DNA of 64,000 nucleotides from Bugula neritina (lineage: Eukaryota; Bryozoa; Gymnolaemata; Cheilostomatida; Bugulidae), in the NCBI GenBank assembly GCA_964035545.1, contig OZ037767.1, positions 24,199,128-24,263,127 on the forward strand, given 5' to 3'. Positions 38,916 to 50,182 of this stretch are shown piece by piece. The first letter of the stretch is position 1. Each line of letters opens with the position of its first letter. Position numbers and translations under genes: made by a program. Below the pieces are notes generated by a model. It made no database searches and was not told where the DNA came from. It saw only the letters and a list, made by a program, of their open reading frames with translations.

Positions 38916-38922
38916 TTAGTCA
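35687..38922 (-). CDS. RNF213: Mysterin exons 1-7: Cys-rich N-terminus and disordered, Lys-rich region
   Basis: Coding exons: 38804-38915, 38169-38298, 37553-37641, 36830-36886, 36426-36527, 36028-36302 and the 32-nt microexon 35687-35718. Exon 1 encodes a Cys cluster (CPATEC and CCEEC). Exons 2-5 are rich in Ser, Pro, Thr and Gln and look disordered. Exon 6 carries a basic stretch (KKKATKKSK) between helical segments, comparable with the KKKKRKKKKK patch of vertebrate mysterin. The start codon at 38915 follows an acceptor-like TTGTAG, so it is the first ATG after the spliced leader. Exon 1 has two possible ends; see the entry at 38679. Exon 7 is supported by GGTGATTTTAG acceptor and GTGAGTC donor signals and by being the one segment found that converts phase 0 to phase 2. 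Confidence 0.75.
38290..38425. repeat. 45-bp tandem repeat (about 3 copies) over the acceptor of mysterin exon 2
   Basis: Two near-perfect units contain TACTAATAACTAGAAATCCA and CAGTAAATATACTATATCT. A diverged third unit includes GATAGCTAGAAATTGCCAGTAAAC at the real acceptor (exon edge 38298). Each unit therefore repeats the sequence that reads TTTCTAG on the minus strand. Confidence 0.7.
38571..38576 (-). terminator. Polyadenylation signal AATAAA for the short exon-1 transcript
   Basis: TTTATT on the plus strand reads AATAAA on the minus strand, about 103 nt past the TAA of the 78-residue frame. It would serve a transcript that ends inside the first coding intron. Such hexamers are common in AT-rich DNA, so the support is moderate. 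Confidence 0.35.
38679..38915 (-). CDS. Alternative 78-residue zinc-ribbon protein from unspliced mysterin exon 1
   Basis: If the internal GTGAGG donor (just below 38804) is not used, the frame runs on to a TAA at 38679-38681. This gives 78 residues with a second half containing CPSCQ and FCGGC pairs. That half resembles the zinc-ribbon start of vertebrate RNF213 (CPSCQ...KFC..CGE) better than the spliced product does. An AATAAA signal on the minus strand at 38571-38576 lies about 100 nt after the stop. The alternatives are a genuine short isoform from intronic polyadenylation, or an exon model in which another donor joins the complete ribbon to the giant protein. I found a weak donor at CGCAAA/GTAACC, but its phase does not fit exon 2. 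Confidence 0.5.
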   Translation of the reverse strand: MAGANDKSAALICPATECQNEIEQESDGTYPACCEECGEDLQCPSCQKPRKVTKKGFAKFCGGCKHNYTTKAQGGKII

Positions 38923-40172
38923 CTACAACACAAATATAACATATTTCAGCCTTTTTTGATGGCTAATTATATTTTATTTATTATAAATACTAGAGTTTAA
39001 ATAATATTATAGAGCTATACTTAGAAAGTTGAAAATTCTTTTAAAAAAGTTTATTAGCCATTATTCTTAGTTAATGTAATTTTTATTTATATGGCTCAAC
39101 TTAACTGTTTACCAGCACTAACTGACTAGCTTGATAAACAGTGAGTGAAAACAGTTATATAACATTTTTAAAACCACAACATAATTATTTTAACAGCATG
39201 ATTATAATACCAAAACATTCCATTATATAATATAAGGCTATGAGAATGTATAAGTGAAATAATAGTGACATTACTCTAGTAAACAGACACAAACACTACG
39301 TAACTTGAAAGTATTAGCTTCATATTAACAGTAAAATATTATACTTATTTACACCAAGCAGCTATAACCAATTTTGAGTTTATTGCAGCAAAGTTTTTAA
39401 AATCAGGCTTGGCAAATTAAATGCTTGCATCGGAATTGTCCCAAGAGTCGTAGCTGCATTGTTTCACTCTCAAATGCTGTTTATTCGACTTTAAAAACTT
39501 TCACAAACATTACATCAGATGCTAACTAAATAAATACCTACATTGCACATTATGATTATCATGGTAATACTGACATGCATGCAATATGAATAAAAAAGTG
39601 ACATTAAATTTAAGTAACAAAATTAAATCTATAAATTATATTTATATATTGTAACAATTACTTTTATAGGTATCATTATACACTCCACTTATCCTTAATT
39701 GTCAAGTTTCGTGAGCCGTAGAATTAGATAGTTATAAATTGTAACTATACAAAGCGAATGTTCAATTATTTTACACTTCACAAATTGTCTTTTATAAGTT
39801 CCAGCACTGAAATTTTTCATTGTAACTAGTCCAATATGTTATATCAAAAGAACGCAATAGGTTTAGCTGTTACTGTTACTGTTGGCTTTTTCAAAAGGAT
39901 TAATAGCTTTTCTTAGCTTTTTATTACTAATCACAGCAATGCTGTAGGTAATTTTGTTCATGGGTGGTCTGCTACGATATAGCGTTAGAACTGAAAAATC
40001 TACTGTCCTTCCCTCCTTTAAACAAGCTTCTTTGCTAAATTTGTCTATCTATAACATTAACAACTTGCACTTATTTTTAATGCTCCATTAGTGCACTCAA
40101 CTCTTTATTAGAACTTAATACTAACTAGAAATGACATCTTAATAAGTTAACGAATAACTTGCTTGCACTTAC

Positions 40173-40260
40173 CCCAGCCAGCCAAAGTATTTTGATTCCA
40201 ACTTCGGCACTGATTCTCAGTCCGACTCTGTTCATCAGTCAATCAATGCGAGAGTCACTG
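40173..40260 (-). other. Probable non-coding first exon (5' UTR) of the mysterin-like gene
   Basis: On the minus strand a GGG/GTAAGTG donor ends at 40173. It would pair with the acceptor TTGTAG just upstream of the start codon exon (exon edge 38922, ATG at 38913-38915), giving an intron of about 1.25 kb. The right edge is only estimated, from an ATCAGTGA initiator-like sequence near 40260. No long open frame is present. The exon is inferred from the splice signals alone. Confidence 0.45.
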
Positions 40261-40465
40261 ATCATGCAATATTTACCATGTTGTATATTTACATATTTAC
40301 TTCTTTAAGCATTAAACTTTAAGTCAAATAAATAATATTGTTATGTTACGAACTGACCATATCTATTGGCACAATCTGAATGGGGAAAAATTTATGGAAA
40401 ATAGCAGTGTCAGCACGAACAATGCGCTGGCTTGTAATATTCCCTTAATTAGGTTTACCGCGCAG

Positions 40466-40475
40466 GGGAATTCCC
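40466..40475. promoter_or_regulatory. Perfect palindromic kappaB-type site upstream of the mysterin-like gene
   Basis: GGGAATTCCC matches the Rel/NF-kappaB consensus GGGRNWYYCC on both strands. It lies about 200 bp upstream of the presumed first exon of the mysterin-like gene, inside a small GC-richer patch (ACCGCGCAGGGGAATTCCC). Vertebrate RNF213 is inducible by inflammatory signals, so the position is suggestive. A single 10-mer could still be chance. Confidence 0.35.
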
Positions 40476-40910
40476 TATTGCATAAGAATAGAACAAGTAC
40501 ATTCATTGGTTATGCAGGCAAAGGGTTAAAGGGCATATGCATTGAATACAGTATCATGCTGTATATATGCAAATCGATTACAACAACTAACAGTCGATTG
40601 GCTGTAGTGCAGTACTACAATCTGTAAAAGTAGTAGAACACCACTCTCTTGCATCTACAGCTGAATGTATAGCCTATAAGTATATATACACGAAATACCC
40701 TGCAGGCTGCATGCAGTATAACCCTAGTATACATGTTATATTTCTTCACACATAAGTAATTATTATGTCATTGTTTTTGCTAGTGCAGCTCATGATGGCA
40801 GGGGCTGCATTATTGTTTACTGGATATAATGTAAATACTAAAAGAATATGCTATTGAAAATTAAGCTAAAATTAAAAGTTTTGCACCTTTGTATTTCTAC
40901 AGGCAGAATA

Positions 40911-41144
40911 ACTCCCAAAGGCAAACAGGTGGTGAGTCAGATACATTGTTTCAGTCATGAGATTTAGTTTGGAGAAAAGTTCTGAGAAAAACATAGCTTA
41001 CTAATCGGGTGGTTGTGACTTCAAGCCTTACTGATGCTCACACCATATAGCCAGAAGAGCAGCAGGGTGGCATTAGAAGTCATGACTCTTGCGGTCTTGA
41101 TGTGATAGCGGAGAAGTAGCTTCTCTAGCAAGCTATGACTATGT
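40911..41144 (+). repeat. Dispersed repeat copy A (tRNA-like SINE fragment)
   Basis: About 235 bp aligns with 48841-49080 in the same orientation. Shared blocks include ACTCC.AAAGGC, GTGAGTCAGAT, CACTAATCGGGTGGTT, AGCCTTACTGAT, AGAGCAG and TCTAGCAA. The part reading TAGCT.ACTAATCGGGTGG resembles the start of a tRNA (A box), suggesting a SINE. It lies between the mysterin and microexon genes. Confidence 0.6.
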
Positions 41145-41211
41145 CAGTAAAAATCTTGGCCAGGTAAAAAAATTTTCTAAGTGACAGATTAGCCTTATTT
41201 CAAAAGACGAT

Positions 41212-41244
<33 letters not shown>

Positions 41245-41262
41245 ACACACATATATACGAGT
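41212..41262. repeat. CA/TG microsatellite
   Basis: A run of (CA)n with a few CG interruptions ends in ATATAT, in the short interval downstream of the microexon gene. No function is implied. Confidence 0.9.
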
Positions 41263-41521
41263 ATACACCTGTGCGTTATAGTAGTCAAAGCTAGTCACAT
41301 CCAAATATTATTATTCTTCAGAGCTTTTCTTGAGAACAAAATTCAACAAGTTGCAATAAACAAGAGAATTTATGGAATTTGTATTTACTAAAATATTATT
41401 CAGTTCAATTATGATGGATATCAGCCAATGAGAACAGTGCTTACAAGAGCAGGTGTGTGCTGCAAGTCTACAAACAGTTAGAAATAATAAAACTGGATTG
41501 TGCAAAGCGAAGAGTAAAATA

Positions 41522-41527
41522 TTTATT
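41522..41527 (-). terminator. Polyadenylation signal AATAAA of the microexon gene
   Basis: Plus-strand TTTATT reads AATAAA on the minus strand, 49 nt after the TGA of the last microexon (41576-41578). Its closeness supports choosing 41576-41607 as the terminal coding exon. Confidence 0.5.
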
Positions 41528-41575
41528 TAGAAACAAAGTAAAATAAAATTTAATAAATTGCGTAGCTTATCTCTT

Positions 41576-44500
41576 TCATCCCGAGGGAGAATCCTCCAAA
41601 ACATCCCCTGTAACCATAGCAACACAACTGAGTATTAAACAGAATACTAAAGTATAGAGATGATAATATTACTATTATTAATATTCTTTGAGCTGTCAGA
41701 TACAAACTCATTGAGTGGAGTTTTGTGCTCTTGATATGTTAATGCTCTCCGTACAGTTAATATACAATCACATGCATCATATTCTATTATTGTCTGTAAT
41801 TTATTTTGTATGAACCCTTAACTAAAAATACATTCCTTAGCTCCTTAGCCTAGGTTAATCAATTTTATTTAGTATAAAAACATGTTGAGTTATAAGGACA
41901 GATTTGAGGTTTAGCACTAATCCTGTTGTGGTTGGTCTATTTTTAAATAACATATCAGTAGAGTAATTCAGTTATACCAATTCAGTTTTCAGTATTTTTG
42001 ATTAAGTGAACATTTCATATTGATAGGTTGAATGAATTTTTGCTCGGGCAACTTTTTCTCTATATACTACTAATTGGCTGGTTTGAAAAAAATTGAGTAA
42101 ATCGTACTTCTTCATTTTCCTTCCTTTCGCTTTTTTCATTTTGACAAGTAAATCATTTTTACCATTCATATCTCCATTATTTCTATAAAAAAAGTTGTTC
42201 ATTTCAATGATTCTACAAAAATAAAGACATGCATGGACCAAATAGTGTTGTTAGTTGCATTTTTCAAGAGTAAATTATATATATAATTACTTTTCATTGG
42301 AGGCAAGACATTCCATCTTCTCCTCCGTGTTCATCCCCTGGTCTATTTTTACCACATTCATCAAACTTTAAACACACAACAACTTGTATTTATAAATGTT
42401 TTGAATTTGTTGAGTTATATTATATAATACATTATAACAATTATATTATATATTATAATATGTTGTATTGTCGTACTAATTTAAACAAATAGCGTACACA
42501 TAGAGACATGCCTTTATAATATCGAAGTGGAAAAGCTAAACTTTTGTATGCTGTAAAGTTTGTAATTATAAATCAAAAAAATGAATTTGTTGGAACTGAT
42601 TTAAAAAAAAACTTCATAAACTACATAATATACAACAATTCATAAAATTCAATTTGAGCTCAATAGAACTTTGAGTTTCCTATGCATTAACTATTTAAAC
42701 TGTATATATTTGGGTATGCAAGCTTTAGTTTAATGTTTTTTATATACATGCAGCTTGGAAATATTAAGGGAACACTCACAAAATAGCAAACACTTTTTAA
42801 AATCTTACCTCGCCATTTTCCACTCATACCAGTCCTGCATAAATATAGAAAGTATTTACTACTTCATTTACGGGATGCATTCATATCAATCGGAGAAAAT
42901 AATTATACCCCGAATTAAAGAAATTGTTTTGCTATACGTACAAATAACATTAATGGCATCTTCAAAACAGATCAGATAAATATAATACAAGACTGACCTA
43001 TTTATGAAAATGAGGTGTTTCAGTGAAATAAAAAAACCAGCTCATTACCTCGTATACATTGTATTCTGTGACTAGCTAGCTAGAGTACACAACAGACTAC
43101 ATAGTCACTTACAGGACTGCTAAGTGGGTGACAACTTTTTTATAGCAGCAACTGAAAGTCAGCCACAATTATGAACCAAATGAAAAGTTAATAGCAACAA
43201 ACATACCTTCACTTGTTGCAGGTAGTTTACTTGAGCCTTCAGTCTGAGAAACAATAAACAAGAGAAGACAATTAACTCTGACCAATTATTATATAGCTAT
43301 CACACACCTGTTTATAAAAGAGTATTGTAAATACTACAAACAACTGTCATGTTCTACTCAATATTCCCTTCTGCTATGAACAGATATAGTTCAAAGAGAG
43401 TGATATGATGAGTGCGTTGAAATAAACTATGTGCTGATTATATGACAGTTGCTTGTAAAAGTGAGTGTTTAAAGTTTCAGCATATTCACTGCTAGTTTCT
43501 CTTACTTTGAGTGGATTCGCAGAAGCGATCCGTACAGATGGATTTCGGGTTGCAGTTTGCATTAACTTATGATTGTAGCTTTATTTGATGCAATTCTTTC
43601 CATCAGAGGAATAAAAAATTAATAGCAATGGAAAGGCAGTGACTTTCATATATTTATATATTATTGGATGAATTAAGTTTTAAGCTCACCCTTTGCCTTC
43701 TTTTTTTATTTCTTTTACATAGTTCTTTGCAATCGCCAGCTCAATTCTATTCCTCTGTGAAAAACACAAATTATAAAACAAATAGTTAACAAACAAGAAT
43801 AGATGGTTGTGGTAAGTTTTGTGCTACACAAAGAAGTTGTTTATTAACATGTACAGTGACTAGTCACTAGTGCATAGAAGGTTTTGAGAAACGATACCAA
43901 AGTAGTAACAAACGTAACAAGTAGAAACAATGTAACAAAGTGGTAGTTTGATAATTTGTCATTAGAATATATTAGTTGCCAGTTTTCCTTGGTATATGAA
44001 ATGTGGCATATAAATATGTTAGATGGAGTAATTAGGTGAATGGGAGAATGTGATGTCCATGTGGTCAGCAGTGTTAGCTAAATACCATGACTCATAGACC
44101 CAGTTTCAAAAGTTAAACACTTTGACTTACCACTAATCTCCTTTCATCTTGCTCCTTTGTTCTGTAGCAAAAATTAGAAACAAGATAAAACTTATTTTAG
44201 TGACAGAAAATTCAAAATATTATTAAAGCATATATACTGACAATGTTGTAACTAGCTTGATGCATTTTTATTTTCAACAATGTGAGCAGCTTTGGTAAAA
44301 TCTAAAAGCTGTAATATTTTCAATTTAAGAAGTTTCACAAAGTCATAGGGGTAGCCAAAACATTCTAGCAATCTAGAAATTTAAATAGCTCAGGTTTCAA
44401 ATGTTGCACAAAATTAGAGCCAATAAGCATTTCATAGTTGAATGTTGAATGCTGTTTTTAGTTGATTCTACTTGCTGCATCTCTGAATTATTATCTACCA

Positions 44501-47500
44501 GAGTGAGTATACCAATCTATATGACAAGTATTTTGAATGTTGCTTTTTGATTTTAAGGTCTTTACTTTTCTATTACTCAAGAACATGACTTCACAAGCTT
44601 TATGAATAAACATTTTCAAAATCAAACATAGAAACTAATCACAAACATGGGTTTTTGACTCAAGATCACAGGTGTGAGCTGCCGTATGGTGACAAATTTA
44701 ATAGGTTTTACCAGTTTGCTTCAACACTGTCTAGACTTTCACCTGTTGAGTTAATTATATAAAACTTCTACACTTTTAATACAAACACAACTGTTGTTGT
44801 TATCGAAAATCTAAAACTCACTCTTCCCACTTGGCCTTGTCTCTTTGATGTGCCAAAATGGCTTCGGACATCTCCGAGTTTGTCTTGGCACTATAAGAAA
44901 TTAAGATATTTATAAATATAGCAAAAATAGTAAACATGTTCTACACATTCAACTTGAGCAGTTAATATACTTTGAGATAGAAAAGTTTAGCAGGAATTTT
45001 TACGATTCGGAACTAAAAAGCATGCAAACCTCATATCACTTTAAAAAGCATGCAAAATTCATATCATTTTAAAACTGCAATTCATTTTAAAATTGATCCC
45101 ACCACTTATATATACAAGGCCAATTCAATTCATTTTAAAATTACCATTCAATAAGAACTTCACGTACCAACTGAACCTATATCTAGAATGTTATAATAAC
45201 TTACAGGGAATCTCTCTCCTCCATCATCTCAGTTTTCAGCTACAAAGGTAAAAGGTAAACAATATTTTAAGATTTGTAACAGAATAACCTAAAATAGCAC
45301 AATACTACAACTGCAGCTGCTGCAGGACAATTGTTATCTCAGGTAATTTGATGATTAGTGAAACTTCAGAATTATCCTGTTTTGATATAAATTCAATTTA
45401 TTCACATTATTTACAAACATTAGTTTGAAAAAGTTTTATACCAGCAACTAATATAGCAGCCAGGCACAACTAATTATGAATAGCATTTTTACCTCATTTA
45501 TCATCAAAGTAAAAAGCTTTTTTGAAACTTATATAACACTAGTAGCACCGCCTATACTTGTAATAGTAGAAACTTTAAATAAAAGTTAATATTCTAGACT
45601 CACCATTTCCATCATTCTCTCAGAACAGCACAACCTGAAAAATGCTTACAGTGTAAAATTTTAGCCAATAGAAGTACAGACACAAGAGACAATAATAATT
45701 AACATTAGCTTTGGCAGAATAGTTAAGTTGCTACCCAAAACACTCAACAAAAATGGAGGTCTGTTCATTTCAGTCTGCAGTAACATACACAATTAAATAA
45801 AGCCCTCTTCAATTTTAGTAAAGAAATAGAGTTGTTGCACTATATCCTAATTCAACAAATCACTGGATATCATTCAATATTTTTATAAGCAGCTATATAG
45901 CTCTATGTTATGTTTTCAAGCATCTAGCAAATATAGTAAATTCTTTTAAATATTCCAAAGACAAAAGACACCAATTGTATACATACAAACCCTGTTTTTT
46001 TCAACATATACACATGAATACTTTTTATCTAAATAACCAACTTACTTCTTGTCACCGAAAAAAATTACCCCCTCTGGGATTCAAACCCAATACCTCTCTC
46101 ATGCAAACTTTGGGCTGCTGGGTGACCACAACACTACACATATAACTTCACATGAACTTCACTGGCCTCTCTACTACTCCTTCAGTCATCAGGTTATACT
46201 TACTTGTTCCTCAGTTCTTCATTTTCCATCTAAGAAAAACAAGAGGAAGTTACACCAAAGTAAATGCAATAAATTCTTACAGATTTAAACTCTTTTCTTG
46301 AAGTGTTTTAAGTTTTCAACAAGGATTGCATACACCTATAGTATGTATATATAAAATATGCATGGAATTATAGTTGTGACTAAAGATCTTATATTAATCT
46401 TGAGTTGCCTGGAGAACTTATTTTAATCTATGAACCTGCCATATCAAAACACATGCATCAGATATTGTTCTTAAATTAACATTAAAATTACATTATATCA
46501 TATTTTATACATCAAATGAGTAATTATATAGAAGTCAAAAATCCATTGCTGTATACAGAATATATACTTTTGATTAGGACTTACTTTCATAAGATCTTTC
46601 TCCCTCTCCATCTCCCTCTCCATCTCTCTGTGCCATTCGAAAAGAAAATAACAGAAATTAATATTGAAAGCATCGACACCGTATTAACACACTAATCATC
46701 TTAATTGGCCCCAGAAAGTTTAGTAAAAACTACTATCTGTTTGCTGTCAGAATCTATTTGAGTGAGAATCTTTCACAGTTTTTCCATGACATTAAACTTT
46801 TAGACAAACAAGTGTTGAAAAAATTTAAAAACAACAGATTTTATTCTCAATACGTGATATAATAATATATTCTACTAGACTAGAGTTCAGTTATCACTAT
46901 GATATGTTCTGTATTCAAATATAGCAGCACTCATCTCTGATTATATCACTTCAGCATATGTTAACCAGTCACTGCCTCTTATGGAAGAGAAATTACTTAC
47001 CCACATTTCTCTATCAACCTCTTGTTCTTCTACAAAATCAGTGCTAGAAATGTGGTTTGCTATTAAATTATTCTAACAATATACAACACACTCTGCTATT
47101 AGATATAAGCTTCCTTTCTCAAAAAGAAAGTTTGCATTGTTCAATATGTCGCACTGATACTTTCTGAAGAGCATGAACAAAAGGTGAGGCGTTTATGATG
47201 AATATAATAACAGTTTGCTATATAATGCAGTGCAGAAAGTATGGTGCATGTAAAAATATTATTGCCATAATTTGCAACTGAAAATTTTTTTATGCAATAC
47301 ACCAGAAAAATTTAACTCTATATTATATTTGCTAACTAATATTTAAATTGTTTTGCTACTACTTACCACCCATAGATACACACATATCAGCTCGCAAACA
47401 ACTGAAAATAAAAAAAGCACAACCATTACTTCGCAATATAATAAAATTACAGAACTATTTTCACATGTTCCTAAGCTATGCAGTGTATTAGCGATAAAAA

Positions 47501-47616
47501 ACAAGTCAAGGCAGCATGAATGAAATATGTTGGAGAAACAAAGATATCAAAGTCCAGTTAAAATACTCACCTAAAGCAGCAAATAGAATAATTGCAATTA
47601 TCAAAGTCTCACTCAT
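41576..47616 (-). CDS. Microexon gene for a membrane-anchored coiled-coil protein (unknown family)
   Basis: Fifteen coding exons: 47571-47616, 47367-47401, 47001-47029, 46585-46627, 46204-46229, 45604-45634, 45205-45239, 44822-44890, 44131-44161, 43690-43754, 43207-43243, 42809-42834, 42291-42365, 42163-42182 and 41576-41607. They are 20-75 nt long and sum to exactly 600 nt, with every phase matching and GTAAGT/GTGAGT-type donors. The 199-residue product starts with a hydrophobic anchor (MSETLIIAIILFAALVVCEL..) followed by KNKR. A Glu/Lys/Met-rich coiled coil comes next (EMEREMEREKD, KWEETKEQDERR, LKAQVNYLQQVK), then an acidic tail VLEDSPSG. Positive-inside logic would place the coiled coil in the cytosol. 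The first 27 residues could instead be a signal peptide. I do not recognise the family. Exon 14 has a second in-frame acceptor (high edge 42212), and an alternative terminal frame runs to 42002. Confidence 0.75.
46067..46140 (-). repeat. tRNA-like relic in an intron of the microexon gene
   Basis: On the minus strand GGGTTTGAATCCC is a good B box, and TTGTGGTCACCCAGCAG stands where the A-box arm should be. The anticodon region does not fold well, so it is read as a SINE head or pseudogene rather than a tRNA gene. Confidence 0.45.
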
Positions 47617-50153
47617 TTTTTCAAAACAGCAAATATAGTAACTAGGTACAGCGTATAATTATGTAGAAGTAGAAGAATTTCTTTGAGTTAAACAATCCAA
47701 TCATAATTATTTATGTAACAATTAGAAGCCTTAGTTTTGAAAAACTAAATTCACAATTATGTAAATTAATTTATTGCTGATTGTTGCATTCTATAGAATG
47801 TATTTATTATAAGTTTATTCCCACAGGCTAAATATTTACATCCTGTTTCCACAAATAATTAAGGAATGGCTTCAAAATCATAGACAACTGAAAAAAGAAA
47901 CTATTAATTAACGATATGATAAAGGAACTTTATGATTATACTGATAATAAATATAATTTTTCACCAAATTTAAAAACACTTGACTGTTTAACAAAAAAGA
48001 GTCAACCTTATGTAAGAACCTAACACTAGCACCTCACAGTGAGAAGAAAATAATGATTTGCTAACATTAGCATATCCTGTCAGAGTAAAAAAACACAACA
48101 ATTCTTGAAATCTACTCATTGACAAAATAAAAGTAATTAAATCTTTTGATAACAGAAAAATAGGGAATGGAAGCAAAAAGCATAGATAAATATGGTGATA
48201 TCATATGGTTTAGTGACTTCCAACAAGCTATATGTTTACCATTAAAAGGTTGACAACTTTAGTGAGAGAATAAAACAGCACAGCGTAGCTATTTTCTGTA
48301 AAACAGCATCTTATCCTTAACACTTGGCAAATTAAAATTTGCTGTATAGGATGCAATTATAATAAATGCAATAATAATATAATGTCATATATCAACCAAA
48401 AAATATTGAACCAGGTTATTGTAATTTGTTAATGATTTGTTGTCAAAGAAAAGCAATTCAGTTCCTACTGCATTATGTTTTCATAAAAAAGCCTACACAC
48501 GCAGACACAATCTATGGACATCAGCTGTTTTGGGATTTGTCCCCTCACCAGCACAAAACAGAGTACCATAGTCCATAGCCTCGCAATAGCAAAAACTTAT
48601 GTTTCTATTGAGGCTTATTTAAAAGGTATGTAAACTCAAGCCGCAGAGAGCTCAAGTAACTCTAGGAGTCATGAGCTTTGCAGTTTATGACTATCATTAG
48701 AGAGCTCAACCACTGAATGTCATTACTGAGCACAAAGTGAGCACAGAACAGAGCTGTCAATCTAGTTAGGAATAAAGCAGAGCAGAGTGCTCAATGTCAA
48801 ACTCACTGTATTTCTATTACTTTGGAATGCTCATAGAAAAACTCCTAAAGGCATGCAGACAGAGAGTGAGTCAGATGTAAGTTTCAGCCACTAAATTTAG
48901 CTTGAAGAAGAATTCTGAGGAAATAGTAGCTCACTAATCGGGTGGTTATGGTGCCGAGCCTTACTGATACTCTCATCATGTACCCAGTAGAGCAGAAGGT
49001 AACAGAAGTGTTGTGGCACTACTGTTGATGTGATAAAATAAAAATAGTTTTTCTAGCAACTAGCAAGCTTGCTATGTTCGCATTTATAATATCTGCTTGT
49101 TTTTTCTCCAAAAGCTTGCATAGCAACACAATGCCAGCCTGTTGCCAATATCAATTTATCTTTGTGCTTAATAACCCTAACACTGTACTCTTCTTAGACA
49201 CTAGAAGATTATAAAGATTATAAAAACCTAAAATCATCTTCCCATGCATTAATATCTAAATTCTATATACATTCATGCTAAAACGATGTACAGTTCTACC
49301 AGTTTTGAGTCAAAACTGCTATCAGACTTTCACTTTCAAAAACTTAAAATTTTGCATTGAGCAGGCAAACACAATAATCGTAGTTGAGATATTAACTAAC
49401 GATGGTGTAGCCGTGTAGGTCTTTATACATGTAAGTACTGATAACTTCTAAACTGTTACTTTATGCAAGTGTAACATTATTTCATGCATAATTATTTAAT
49501 TATTGTGTTTCACCAGCTATTCATGATTCCTGACAGCAGAGTTTAATATTTTATGCTTACCTCAATCAATCTCTTTCAAACTTTATAAATTATATATATT
49601 CAATCCTAACTAAAGATTGTTGAAAGTTTCAATCACTATTATACCTAAGACAGTTTGATCATGCTCTAACAGTCACTTAGCTAAGACACTGTATCAACAA
49701 AATATCTAAAATCCTACACAAGTTGCAAATGTTCAAGTTGAGGCTGTGCATGTTGACCTCTGAATGTCATCATACAAAAGTCTTAAAACCACATCAATAT
49801 TTTATTTGGTGTTTATAAAACTATTCAATTTGGAATTATACATTATCAAGAATATAATTGACGTAGCACTATAATAATTATTATAACAAATACTGAAATA
49901 TATTGACTAGGAGTTATTAGCAGTCACAAAGTCTAGCAAAAACACATCATTACAAAGATGCATATTACATAACAGTACCTGTAAACGCCCAATCATTGTT
50001 AAACAAACACAACATTAACATTTACAAAAAAACGCTTTTATATAGAAGACATTATCTGAATGATTTTAAAACAAAAGAAAGATATAATGTAGAAAAGTTT
50101 AAATTGGTTGGACATATAAACTACACAACAGCAGTATGAAAATATAGCTGTAG
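47617..50153. other. Intergenic region between microexon and prohormone genes
   Basis: This region contains the promoter side of the microexon gene and repeat copy B (48841-49080). I see no further gene, tRNA or strong open frame. The sequence is AT-rich with scattered short inverted repeats. Confidence 0.6.
48841..49080 (+). repeat. Dispersed repeat copy B (tRNA-like SINE fragment)
   Basis: This is the diverged partner of the copy at 40911-41144, with perhaps 70% identity by eye. It contains TAGCTCACTAATCGGGTGGTT and GCCGAGCCTTACTGAT. It lies between the microexon gene and the prohormone gene, so the microexon gene is bracketed by direct copies of the same repeat. Confidence 0.6.
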
Positions 50154-50159
50154 TTTATT
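50154..50159 (-). terminator. Polyadenylation signal AATAAA of the prohormone gene
   Basis: Plus-strand TTTATT (AATAAA on the minus strand) lies 24 nt beyond the TAA at 50183-50185. This implies a very short 3' UTR, and later signals could also be used. Confidence 0.4.
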
Positions 50160-50182
50160 TTTACTTTTTTGCAAAAATAAAA

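Larger units (their letters stand above)
38923..41521. other. Intergenic region between mysterin and microexon genes
   Basis: Apart from the presumed 5' UTR exon (40173-40260), the kappaB-like site, repeat copy A and the CA microsatellite, I see no gene here. A plus-strand frame at 40343-40627 has no recognisable domain and is probably chance. Confidence 0.6.

Noticed and set aside
40343-40627. Plus-strand 94-codon open frame in the intergenic region
   Set aside because: No recognisable domain, signal peptide or splice context; it lies across the presumed mysterin promoter. Probably chance.
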